Assembly: GCA_002362735.1 (NCBI GenBank)
Contig: DEUU01000336.1
Span: 8,307-14,881 of the forward strand
DNA: 6,575 nt
Direction of reading: 5' to 3'
From: Dehalococcoidia bacterium UBA3254
GTDB taxonomy: Bacteria > Chloroflexota > Dehalococcoidia > Dehalococcoidales > UBA3254
In this document: positions 1 to 6,225 of the stretch, one piece after another
Layout: each line of letters starts with the position of its first letter
How positions within the stretch are numbered: position 1 is the stretch's first letter
The notes under the pieces: generated by a model
The model's input: the letters and a program-made list of their open reading frames with translations, nothing else
The model's database searches: none
What the model was told of the DNA's origin: nothing
Position numbers and translations under genes: made by a program

Positions 1-1275
1 AATGAACTTCCTGTTTATTCCGTTCTCGTACCGGTTTACAAGGAGCCCAGGGTAGTGGGATCTTTAATCAAGTCCCTTAAGAAGCTCGATTATCCTGAAG
101 ACAAACTGGATATTATTCTTCTTCTGGAAGAGAACGATCCGGAGACCCTTGAGGCTGCCAAACGAGAAAGACCGCCAACCAGCTGGAGATTTCTCGTCCT
201 ACCCGATACCCAACCTAAAACCAAGCCTAAAGCGCTTAACTACGGGCTGCAATTCGCTCGTGGTGAATACCTGACGATTTACGATGCAGAGGATGCTCCG
301 GATCCGGACCAGTTGAAAAAAGCGGTAGCGGCTCTAAGGAGCCATCCGGATTATATCTGTTTTCAGGCAGCGCTCAATTACTACAATGAAAAAGAAAATA
401 TTCTTACCCGGCTATTTACCATAGAATACTCAGGCTGGTTCGATTGTATGCTGCCCGGTCTTTTCCGCACAAAATTACCGATTCCGCTGGGCGGTACCAG
501 CAACCATTTCGATATTCATAAGCTTCGAGAAATCGGCGCCTGGGACCCTTATAATGTCACTGAGGATGCTGACCTTGGTGTCCGGGCCGCCGTGGCTGGA
601 TATAAAGTAGGAGTGATTGATTCTACAACTTATGAAGAGTCCAGTTCCGAGATTAATAACTGGATCCGGCAGCGTTCTCGCTGGGTTAAGGGTTTTATGC
701 TAACCTTCCTGGTCCATAACCGGCATCCCCTGAAGACTATCAAGTCCATCGGACTGTCACAATGGCTTTCATATAACCTTCTTATTGGAGGGACACCGGC
801 TACTTTTCTTCTTAATCCAATCATGTGGATCACTCTGGTTTTATCCCTGTTCTTACCATTTGGGCACATTTCCGCACCTGGGGCTTTGCTTTATATATCT
901 TTATTTAACCTGGTTGCCGGTAACACGCTGGCAATATTGATTGGGTTGGTAGGCGTTCTACCCAGAAAGAAATTCCACCTGATGGGTTATGCTTTATTAA
1001 TCCCGTTTTACTGGCTGCTTCAGTCCATCGCGGCTTACAAGGCTCTCTGGCAACTGATCACCAGGCCGCATTACTGGGAGAAGACGGAACATGGAATCAG
1101 TGCTCTCACAGTGCAGGGGGAGAATAATCTGCCTGCGGCAGAGGTTGTACCTGTTCAAGGTCCTCCTGCTGCAAAGTATAGATCGGATATAATGACGACC
1201 TCCTTAGCGGTCGTGGCTGCAGCTGTATATTTTTTGATGTCGATCGTGTTGTTAATGACCAGCGGAGGTTTTTAA
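1..1275 (+). CDS. Membrane-bound family 2 glycosyltransferase, 5'-truncated by window edge
   Basis: This is a processive-type glycosyltransferase family 2 (GT-A fold, cellulose-synthase-like) that would transfer a sugar from an activated nucleotide donor to a glycan at the inner face of the membrane. The frame is open from base 1 (it reads NELPVYSVLVPVYKEP, the usual first strand of a GT2 domain). A GTG at 55 is therefore internal and the true start lies upstream. In the visible 424 residues I see the DAED metal/nucleotide motif at residues 95-98, GGTSNHF near 164-170, the TED catalytic motif at 187-189 and QRSRW (the QxxRW motif) at 224-228. About four hydrophobic segments follow, the last one ending at the C-terminus (TSGGF). 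Family members of this type often carry an N-terminal MshEN-like or membrane region, which would be outside the window. Acceptor and polymer cannot be told. It converges with ygbA and its TAA overlaps that gene's stop. The fold is certain, the substrate unknown. Confidence 0.93.
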   Translation, partial: NELPVYSVLVPVYKEPRVVGSLIKSLKKLDYPEDKLDIILLLEENDPETLEAAKRERPPTSWRFLVLPDTQPKTKPKALNYGLQFARGEYLTIYDAEDAPDPDQLKKAVAALRSHPDYICFQAALNYYNEKENILTRLFTIEYSGWFDCMLPGLFRTKLPIPLGGTSNHFDIHKLREIGAWDPYNVTEDADLGVRAAVAGYKVGVIDSTTYEESSSEINNWIRQRSRWVKGFMLTFLVHNRHPLKTIKSIGLSQWLSYNLLIGGTPATFLLNPIMWITLVLSLFLPFGHISAPGALLYISLFNLVAGNTLAILIGLVGVLPRKKFHLMGYALLIPFYWLLQSIAAYKALWQLITRPHYWEKTEHGISALTVQGENNLPAAEVVPVQGPPAAKYRSDIMTTSLAVVAAAVYFLMSIVLLMTSGGF

Positions 1276-1607
1276 ACGGGTTTTTTCCTGAGACCATCGA
1301 TCAGGTGACGAATAGACATTAACGGGTGATAATAAATCATCCGCGGACCTGAATATTTCATCACTGTACGGATCCTGGCCCTCATTTCAGGATTGTAACA
1401 ATGGACCGGACACTTTCGGCAAGTAGCCTTCCCTTCCTGAAAAGGGCATTTTTCCAGTCTCTTCTGTGCATATTCCATGAGTTCCCGGCAGGAGAGGCAC
1501 AGGCAATGTCCACCATGTTGATGGTGACAGTAGAGGGAAACCATACTCTCGATCGTACGGCTTTCCCGCTCCATCCGGGAATTATTGCCTCTGGGATGGA
1601 TTATCAT
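1272..1607 (-). CDS. ygbA: YgbA-family (nitrous oxide-stimulated promoter family) Cys/His-rich protein
   Basis: This is a small protein of 111 residues that I recognise as the family of E. coli YgbA (Pfam 'nitrous oxide-stimulated promoter'). Enterobacterial members are controlled by nitric oxide through NsrR and help growth under nitrosative stress; the biochemical activity is unsettled. Visible hallmarks are LYCHHQHG (25-32), CLCLSC (35-40), YAQKRLEKCPF (46-56), CRKCPVHCY (63-71) and MKYSGPRM (83-90). The nine cysteines with several histidines suggest a metal or iron-sulfur site, which is inference. The start is uncertain. ATG 1607 is used here and is directly preceded by a TTG at 1610. An ATG at 1574 has an AGAGG about 13 nt upstream and gives a 100-residue protein that still holds the whole motif region. 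It is last in the pfp-fba-ygbA unit, 15 nt (or 48 nt) after fba. Its TAA overlaps the convergent glycosyltransferase stop. Confidence 0.85.
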   Translation of the reverse strand: MIIHPRGNNSRMERESRTIESMVSLYCHHQHGGHCLCLSCRELMEYAQKRLEKCPFQEGKATCRKCPVHCYNPEMRARIRTVMKYSGPRMIYYHPLMSIRHLIDGLRKKPV

Positions 1608-1622
1608 CAAAACAATCTACGG

Positions 1623-2876
1623 TTACGGCTTAAACACTTCGTCGATGATGTTCCGGGTATTGACGACATTAAGTTTATGATAGAGCAGCGAGAAACGGTC
1701 CTCAAGTTCCTGTCCGATCTGATGGAGTGTTTCGGCCGGCAGGTCCCAGAGGTCCTGCTTAAAGTCGCCAAAAGCTCTCTTGCGGTTGCGGTAAATAAAC
1801 TGCGTTTCGGTCTCTTCAGGTTCCCGGTCTGCTGAATACTTTTCATCCAGGCCGGCGTGTATCCGGTCAAGCAGCGGTTTCGGGAAATGAGGGCTATCGA
1901 AAATAAGGTTTTGAAATCCGGTTGCCAGGTGGACTTCGAGCGTGCCGATTCTTGGAAACACATCAAACATTTCATCCGGAAGAGTCGAAGCCCCATGCTG
2001 TACCGCTCCGCCCAATCTGTATTCTTCCCTCGCCAGTTTGGAGAGTTTTCCCAGAGTATCAAAGTCCAGGTTTACTTTAGCCATGGTGCCATCAGGTAAA
2101 GCAATGCCGCCGTGGGTAGTGCCAGTCTGGACGCTGATTTTGGTAATCCCTTTGACATGCTCTACCAAATTCTCCTGATATTTTTGCATAAAGGCCCGGA
2201 GGTCTTCGACGGTGCTGTTGCCTGCACCTATCTCACCAATTTCTCCCCCGACAGAGACGGTAACGCTCGGCTCAATACTCCGGATGTATTTTGTCATCTC
2301 AGCGGTGACCTGGCCGTTTACTGCTTGCTGCTCCAGAATATCTTTCTTCTCGATATCTACCAGGGTCGAAGCATCAATATCAATATTGTAAAAACCAGCT
2401 TCAATAGACTCTTTTATCAGCGATCTGACGAAATCGGTCTCTTTCTTCGGATCGGCGCCGTAATTTTTCCGTCGCAGCTGCATATGGTCGCCCTGTATAA
2501 ATACCGGGCCTTTGAATCCTTCTGCTACAGCGGCGGCCAAAACAGCCGCGGCGTATTCACCGGGGCTTTGCAGGGTATATCCCATTTCGGACCGGGCAAT
2601 TTCGAAAACAAAAGGCCCTACCCTATTTTTAATCGCAGCCCGGAAGGCCGCCCGGGCGGCATCATAGGTAATACCGCGCAGGTTCATGGCAGGAACGGTA
2701 AAACCCTTGAAGGAGCCTTTGCCGATGGCTTCATACAGCACCTGGATGCTGGCAGGATAAATGCCCTTCGCTTTGGCTATATCCCTTATCTGACGCTGTT
2801 TGGCCGGTTTATCTGAACCAAAGACCATCTCTCTAACCAGGTTATCCGTTTCATTTGTACTTATTTGCGCGCACAT
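1623..2876 (-). CDS. fba: Class II (zinc) fructose-bisphosphate aldolase, long form
   Basis: This enzyme reversibly cleaves fructose 1,6-bisphosphate to dihydroxyacetone phosphate and glyceraldehyde 3-phosphate in the cytosol. Members of the family can also act on sedoheptulose 1,7-bisphosphate. The protein is 417 residues against roughly 280-360 for common class II aldolases. Motifs in order are QGDHMQL (128-134; catalytic Asp130, zinc ligand His131), VGGEIGEIG (209-217; Glu212 probable ligand), TGTTHGG (251-257; His255) and the second phosphate/zinc motif HGAS (294-297; His294). The usual NxDT(D) strand after HGAS is not seen. The chain instead reads EVHLATGFQN (314-323) and continues with about 95 charged, helical residues (YRNRKRAFGDFKQ, DLWDLP). 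I recall this long form from Chloroflexota- and Acidobacteria-like genomes. The ATG at 2876 has AGGAGG 10 nt upstream, inside pfp, and overlaps pfp by 16 nt, which suggests translational coupling. Strict preference for FBP over a related ketose bisphosphate is not proven. Confidence 0.92.
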   Translation of the reverse strand: MCAQISTNETDNLVREMVFGSDKPAKQRQIRDIAKAKGIYPASIQVLYEAIGKGSFKGFTVPAMNLRGITYDAARAAFRAAIKNRVGPFVFEIARSEMGYTLQSPGEYAAAVLAAAVAEGFKGPVFIQGDHMQLRRKNYGADPKKETDFVRSLIKESIEAGFYNIDIDASTLVDIEKKDILEQQAVNGQVTAEMTKYIRSIEPSVTVSVGGEIGEIGAGNSTVEDLRAFMQKYQENLVEHVKGITKISVQTGTTHGGIALPDGTMAKVNLDFDTLGKLSKLAREEYRLGGAVQHGASTLPDEMFDVFPRIGTLEVHLATGFQNLIFDSPHFPKPLLDRIHAGLDEKYSADREPEETETQFIYRNRKRAFGDFKQDLWDLPAETLHQIGQELEDRFSLLYHKLNVVNTRNIIDEVFKP

Positions 2877-3994
2877 TGTAATATCCCCTCCTGGGCCAGA
2901 ATATTCCTGGTCCCGTTGTACCTCATTGTATCATACATACTGGCGATGTCTACCAGATTTAACCGTCCGATTACATCCTCCAGAGGTACGGAGCAGAAAT
3001 CTCCGCCTGTATAGCTCACCATCCGGCCGAATTGTTTCTGGATAACCATATTCATCGCCGCTATCCCGTAGTATCTTCCCATTCTGCGGTCATAGGCACA
3101 GGGAGCTCCTCCTCGTTGAATGTGGCCCAGTACCACGCTCCGCGATTCCACCCCAAGGGCGATATTTATTTCGTTCGAAAGGTATTCCGCCACGCCTCCC
3201 AGAGATTCGTGGCCGAAACTGTCGATCCTGTTATCTTTCACAATGGTTCTGCTTCCGGCCGGTTTGGCCCCTTCCGCGACAAGAATAATGTCATACCGGG
3301 TGCCCGCTTTCCGGCCCGCCAGAATCAGCTCATTGATCTGATTCAGAGAAAAATCGTATTCCGGAATCAGGATAATATAAGCGCCGCAGGACTCTCCTCC
3401 CTTAATGGCCAGCCACCCGGCCGATCTCCCCATGGTCTCAACAACGAAAATACGGCGGTGAGAACCAGCAGTGGTCCTGAGTTTGTCTACGATATCTGTG
3501 ATAACTTCCACCGCGGTCTCAAATCCCAGAGTATAATCAGTACCTACCAGGTCTTTATCAATAGTCTTCGGAATAGCAACGACGTTAACACCTTCTTGCG
3601 AAAGGCGGGCAGCTACAGAGAGCGTATCGTCTCCGCCAATGACCACAAGGGCATCCAGTCCCAGTTTATCGATATTGTGTTTTACCAGTTCGGAAGTATT
3701 TATCTTGGGGTTATATGGATTGTAGCGAGATGTTCCAAGATTGGTACCCCCATAGCGGTCCCAGGTCCTGACTGTTTCCTCAGATAAAGACATCAGACTT
3801 TCTTCGCGGGAATGAGGAGTGAACGCCAGACCTTTCCAGCCATCTTTGATTCCCAACACCTCGTAAGTGACCTTCCGATCTTTCTGGGTGCGCTGGTCCA
3901 GCGCCGTTTTTGTTACCCATTTAATAGCCGCGTTCAAACCCGCACAATCGCCACCCCCAGTTAAGATTCCGATTTTGCTCTTTCTTGTTGCCAT
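2861..3994 (-). CDS. pfp: 6-phosphofructokinase, predicted pyrophosphate-dependent
   Basis: This is a PfkA-superfamily enzyme phosphorylating fructose 6-phosphate to fructose 1,6-bisphosphate. It is 377 residues from the chosen start. Motifs are GGGDCAGLN (13-21, nucleotide/PPi loop), GGDDT (120-124), PKTIDKDL (142-149; Asp146 is the catalytic base), MGR (188-190), PE (211-212) and LGHIQRGG (289-296). The E. coli ATP enzyme has Gly104 and Gly124. Here the equivalent positions are Asp123 and Lys143, the pair that defines pyrophosphate-dependent, freely reversible enzymes (EC 2.7.1.90). Phosphoryl donor is therefore predicted to be PPi, not ATP. The ATG at 3994 (MATRKSKIGILTGGG) is chosen because the family begins just before the glycine loop and a GGGGG stretch lies 6 nt upstream. 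An upstream ATG at 4072 would add 26 unrelated residues running through a likely promoter. It is first gene of the pfp-fba-ygbA unit. Confidence 0.93.
   Translation of the reverse strand: MATRKSKIGILTGGGDCAGLNAAIKWVTKTALDQRTQKDRKVTYEVLGIKDGWKGLAFTPHSREESLMSLSEETVRTWDRYGGTNLGTSRYNPYNPKINTSELVKHNIDKLGLDALVVIGGDDTLSVAARLSQEGVNVVAIPKTIDKDLVGTDYTLGFETAVEVITDIVDKLRTTAGSHRRIFVVETMGRSAGWLAIKGGESCGAYIILIPEYDFSLNQINELILAGRKAGTRYDIILVAEGAKPAGSRTIVKDNRIDSFGHESLGGVAEYLSNEINIALGVESRSVVLGHIQRGGAPCAYDRRMGRYYGIAAMNMVIQKQFGRMVSYTGGDFCSVPLEDVIGRLNLVDIASMYDTMRYNGTRNILAQEGILQCARK
2887..2892 (-). promoter_or_regulatory. Ribosome-binding site of fba inside the pfp coding end
   Basis: AGGAGG on the minus strand lies 10 nt before the fba ATG (2876-2874) and within the last codons of pfp, whose TAA is at 2863-2861. 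It confirms that the two genes really overlap and that fba starts at this ATG. Confidence 0.75.
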
Positions 3995-4000
3995 TGCCAA

Positions 4001-4005
4001 CCCCC
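4001..4005 (-). promoter_or_regulatory. Probable ribosome-binding site deciding the pfp start
   Basis: On the minus strand GGGGG lies 6 nt before the ATG at 3994-3992. It is a partial anti-16S match, not a full AGGAGG. Together with the protein alignment it favours this start over the in-frame ATG at 4072, which has no good site and would encode a non-family N-terminus. Confidence 0.5.
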
Positions 4006-4043
4006 ATGTTTCCACCAGATGGGTATATTTTCTTACAATTAAG

Positions 4044-4072
4044 ATAATACTATAAAAACCAGAAGAGTTCAT
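4044..4072 (-). promoter_or_regulatory. Weak candidate promoter for the pfp-fba-ygbA unit
   Basis: On the minus strand TATTAT (4049-4044) is a good -10 hexamer, 17 nt downstream of ATGAAC (4072-4067), which matches only three of six -35 bases. Start of transcription would fall about 40 nt before the pfp ATG. An alternative -10, TATAAT, sits at 4146-4141 on the same strand, also without a convincing -35, and would give a leader of roughly 140 nt. Either or both may be used. The call rests on hexamer matching only. Confidence 0.3.
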
Positions 4073-4170
4073 GGGTTAAGAGTTGCCCGCTAAGCAAGGA
4101 AAAAAGAAACAGGTGAGAGAAAAAGCCGCTTTAACAGGTAATTATAACCTCAAAAAGGGTCTTTTCATTA

Positions 4171-4260
4171 TTGTCGTTACAAGGAGCTTAGCGACGAAGT
4201 AATCTCCTGACTCTGGCTCTGGGTTTGCTTCGGATTGAGAAAAGATCCTCGCAACGACAG
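4171..4260. repeat. Dispersed palindromic intergenic element (degenerate copy)
   Basis: The outer arms TTGTCGTTACAAGGA (4171-4185) and TCCTCGCAACGACAG (4246-4260) are inverted repeats pairing at 12 of 15 positions. Inside them, GCGACGAAGTAATCTCC (4191-4207) and GGTTTGCTTCGG (4222-4233) form a second imperfect inverted pair. The whole resembles a widespread repeat of the form GTCATTGCGAGGAGC...GACGAAGCAATC...CTCGCAATGAC that I know from Dehalococcoidia and other environmental genomes. Several substitutions against that pattern suggest an old, decayed copy. There is no coding capacity. It lies in the divergent pfp/SnoaL-like intergenic region and could fold into a long hairpin in RNA. Mobility by a trans-acting transposase (MITE-like) is inference. 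Confidence 0.65.
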
Positions 4261-4450
4261 ATTATTAATGCTTTTCCGGATAATGCAAAAAGCAGTCTGA
4301 AAATGAAAAGCCTCTGGGATTCAAGACAGTCGTTTTTGCTTTTTGAGAGAATAGTCATTCCTGAGAAAGATCAAACCAGTTCCTTCGAGCCGTTGATAAT
4401 TAAATTAGTAAATTGCGGACTTACTCGGCTGCTTTCAGTAATTTATATTC
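4261..4450. other. Intergenic stretch without recognisable gene
   Basis: This AT-leaning stretch lies between the palindromic element and the promoter at 4453. A plus-strand open frame crosses it (4225-4464), but it starts inside the repeat, has no ribosome-binding site and encodes no family I recognise. The only structure noted is a 9-bp inverted pair, CAAAAAGCA (4286-4294) and TGCTTTTTG (4337-4345), 42 nt apart, of uncertain meaning. Confidence 0.5.
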
Positions 4451-4452
4451 AC

Positions 4453-4480
4453 TTTTCAGTTTGACGACTCGTGATATAAT
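4453..4480 (+). promoter_or_regulatory. Sigma-70-type promoter with extended -10, facing the SnoaL-like gene
   Basis: A perfect -10 TATAAT (4475-4480) is preceded by TGA, giving the extended -10 form TGNTATAAT (4472-4480). TTTTCA (4453-4458), 16 nt upstream, matches four of six -35 positions. Predicted transcription start is about 4487. This would give the 4706 gene a leader of roughly 220 nt. TTGACG at 4461-4466 looks like a better -35 but is only 8 nt from the -10, so it cannot pair with it. Confidence 0.6.
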
Positions 4481-4594
4481 TATACGAAATATACTTTACT
4501 GATTGGGGTTATGATTTTCAGCCCTGCTATAGCAATGACGACCGTTTCGCAGTGGATCATCAATACCTGGGATCAATTAATCTATCTCCTATGT

Positions 4595-4629
4595 TAATCA
4601 TGATTATTTTCATGATAACTTATATCATG
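4595..4629. promoter_or_regulatory. Cluster of CATGAT-type palindromes in the leader (possible operator)
   Basis: TAATCATGATTA (4595-4606) is a perfect 12-bp palindrome. It is followed by a half-similar TTTCATGATAA (4609-4619) and by ATATCATG (4622-4629), so three CATG cores occur within 31 bp, centred 12 and 15 bp apart. They sit between the promoter and the ribosome-binding site of the SnoaL-like gene, where a bound regulator could block transcription. AT-rich sequence makes short palindromes common, so this is a weak call. Confidence 0.25.
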
Positions 4630-4705
4630 CCAGGTACTTTTATGGATGAGCCTAAAATATCAACGCCAGCAAAAAAAATTAGATTAGTGTTAAAGGAGGG
4701 CAAGC

Positions 4706-5185
4706 ATGACTTTTGCTGAATTGGAACACCGGGTTAAAGTCCTGGAGGACATTGAAGAGATTAAGAAGATTCAGATACGCTATGTGAATTGTCTGATCAA
4801 AGTTGATTTCGAAAATCTTGTGGACTGCTTTGCAGAGGATGCTATCCTGGACCTGCATGCAGGTACGGTCAAAGGCAAGAAGGAAATATTGAAGCTATTT
4901 AAAGAAACTCTATCATTACAACATATCGGACAGGAAGGCGAGTTCATGGTGCACCCGCTTATCGAGGTCGATGGAGACCATGGTAAGGGAAGCTGGCTTT
5001 TATACATACAGTGGGCGCAACCCCGTAAGCTCGTACAAAAGCCAGGCTTGCTGGCCCGGGAGAACGCGCCTGACTGGGCACAGGGTTTTTACGATGCCGA
5101 ATACGTCCGGGAAAAAGGTATATGGAAAATCAACCGTCTTAGATGGAGATGCCGACTTATTTCACCTCTGGACCCGGAAAAATAA
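4706..5185 (+). CDS. SnoaL-like / NTF2-fold family protein (SnoaL_4 type), function unknown
   Basis: This is a 159-residue cytosolic protein of the nuclear transport factor 2-like superfamily (SnoaL-like domain), a cone-shaped alpha+beta barrel used by dehydratases, isomerases and cyclases. Recognisable features are the N-terminal helix with LEDIEEIKKIQIRYVNCL (13-30), DFENLVDCFAEDAILDL (34-50), GKKEI (57-61), HPLIEVDGD (83-91) followed by a strand ending WLLYIQW, and the terminal strand GIWKINRLRWRCR (138-150). The fold resembles that of scytalone dehydratase and bile-acid dehydratase BaiE. Tyr26 and His83 sit where catalytic residues are expected, but the Asp that in BaiE follows the Tyr by five residues seems to be Ile31; Asp34 is near. 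This comparison is from memory. Start is firm: AAAGGAGG (4692-4699) is 6 nt before the ATG. It is monocistronic, with its own promoter, and converges with the transketolase genes. No substrate can be assigned. Confidence 0.85.
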   Translation: MTFAELEHRVKVLEDIEEIKKIQIRYVNCLIKVDFENLVDCFAEDAILDLHAGTVKGKKEILKLFKETLSLQHIGQEGEFMVHPLIEVDGDHGKGSWLLYIQWAQPRKLVQKPGLLARENAPDWAQGFYDAEYVREKGIWKINRLRWRCRLISPLDPEK

Positions 5186-5282
5186 AGCCCTCTTTTTAGA
5201 TAACAAATCGGGGGATGGCAGATGGTTATAATTTTCTGTCATGCTTTATAAATTTCCGGGAAGGAAAAACCATAAGCGTGGA

Positions 5283-6221
5283 TCAGGATTTTCTTTTGAC
5301 TGCCTTCATGATTGCGTCAATGATGCCTTTTGAGGTAAGTCCGTATCTGTCCAGGAGTTCAGCCGGTTTGCCGGACATAGCATAATCGTGCAAGGCCACG
5401 ATCTCTACCGGTACAGGTTTGTTTCTCACCACGACCTGGGCAACAGCACTGCCTAACCCGCCGCGCTCCAGATGCTCTTCTACGGTGACAATGGCGCCAG
5501 TTTCCCCGGCGGCTTGAATAATGGCATCTTCATCTATCGGCTGTAGAGTAGACATGTTGATGACCCGGCATTCGAGGCCCTGTTTTTGTAATTCGGCAGC
5601 GGCATCCATCGCGGCTTTGACCATAATTCCGATTGCGATGACGGTGACGTCTTTGCCAGGCTGCATCGTTGAAGCTTTACCTAATTTAAACTCGTATTCC
5701 TCAGAATAAAGAACCGGAATTTTGGGTCTTCCCAACCGAATGTAAAAAGGGCCGAAGGTGTTTGCTGCTACTTTTATCGCTTTGGCAGTTTCGATGGCGT
5801 CTGCCGGTACTACTACAGTAAATCCAGGCAAAGCGCCAATCAGTGCTAAATCTTCAATAGACTGGTGTGAAATACCATCTTCTCCAACGCTGATTCCCGA
5901 GTGGGTGGTGACCAGCTTTACATTCAAGCCCGGCTGGGCGATGGACATCCGGATCTGGTCGAAGCAGCGTCCGGGAATGAAAACAGCAAAGGTGCTGGCA
6001 AAAGCAGTCTTACCCGAGCTAGCCAGACCAGCCGCGATACTGACCATGTTCTGCTCTGCAATACCGCAATCGAAAAACCGGTTTGGGAACTCCTTAGCGA
6101 AAAGGTGAGTCTGGGTGGACTTGGAAAGATCAGCATCCAGCACCACGATATCAGGGTTCTTTCTGCCCAGTTCGAGTAATGTTTGACCATAAGCATCACG
6201 CGTGGATATTTCCTGAACCAA
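5283..6221 (-). CDS. Transketolase, C-terminal subunit (split form)
   Basis: This is the C-terminal half of a two-gene thiamine-diphosphate transketolase, which moves two-carbon ketol units between sugar phosphates in the non-oxidative pentose phosphate pathway. Its 312 residues contain the pyrimidine-binding domain and the C-terminal domain. Motifs are DADLSKST (29-36), GIAEQN (53-58; Glu56 activates the cofactor), FASTFAVF (74-81), THSGISVGEDG (106-116), His119 and GPFYIRLGRP (157-166). A 1-deoxyxylulose-5-phosphate synthase or pyruvate dehydrogenase E1 beta would share the fold, but the split gene order and these motifs match transketolase. The start is TTG at 6221, supported by GGAG 7 nt upstream; it lies 4 nt after the stop of the N-terminal subunit gene. 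The stop is TGA at 5285-5283, about 97 nt from the convergent SnoaL-like gene. No good intrinsic terminator is visible in that gap. Confidence 0.92.
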   Translation of the reverse strand: MVQEISTRDAYGQTLLELGRKNPDIVVLDADLSKSTQTHLFAKEFPNRFFDCGIAEQNMVSIAAGLASSGKTAFASTFAVFIPGRCFDQIRMSIAQPGLNVKLVTTHSGISVGEDGISHQSIEDLALIGALPGFTVVVPADAIETAKAIKVAANTFGPFYIRLGRPKIPVLYSEEYEFKLGKASTMQPGKDVTVIAIGIMVKAAMDAAAELQKQGLECRVINMSTLQPIDEDAIIQAAGETGAIVTVEEHLERGGLGSAVAQVVVRNKPVPVEIVALHDYAMSGKPAELLDRYGLTSKGIIDAIMKAVKRKS

Positions 6222-6225
6222 TTTC

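Noticed and set aside
1401..1835. Long plus-strand open frames opposite ygbA and fba (also 2112-2816 and 3032-3787)
   Set aside because: They are antisense shadows of well-recognised minus-strand genes, with no ribosome-binding site or recognisable protein family.
3995..4072. 26-residue N-terminal extension of the phosphofructokinase
   Set aside because: The added residues do not look like the family, and they overlap a likely promoter. The ATG at 3994 sits just before the conserved glycine loop and has a G-rich site upstream.
4286..4345. CAAAAAGCA / TGCTTTTTG inverted pair as a regulatory hairpin
   Set aside because: The arms are 9 bp, A/T-rich and separated by 42 nt, which is easily expected by chance in AT-rich intergenic sequence.
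4225..4464. 79-residue plus-strand open frame in the intergenic region
   Set aside because: It starts inside the palindromic repeat, has no ribosome-binding site, runs through the -35 region of the promoter and resembles no family I know.
4461..4480. TTGACG as a -35 for the TATAAT at 4475
   Set aside because: The spacer would be only 8 nt. The extended -10 with TTTTCA at 16 nt is the workable reading.
5186..5282. Possible bidirectional terminator between the SnoaL-like gene and transketolase
   Set aside because: The hairpins found (TGGCAGA/TCTGTCA at 5216-5241, TTTCC/GGAAA near 5253-5267, and AAAG/CTTT near 5184-5195) are short or have long loops and lack a proper T-run, so none supports an intrinsic terminator.
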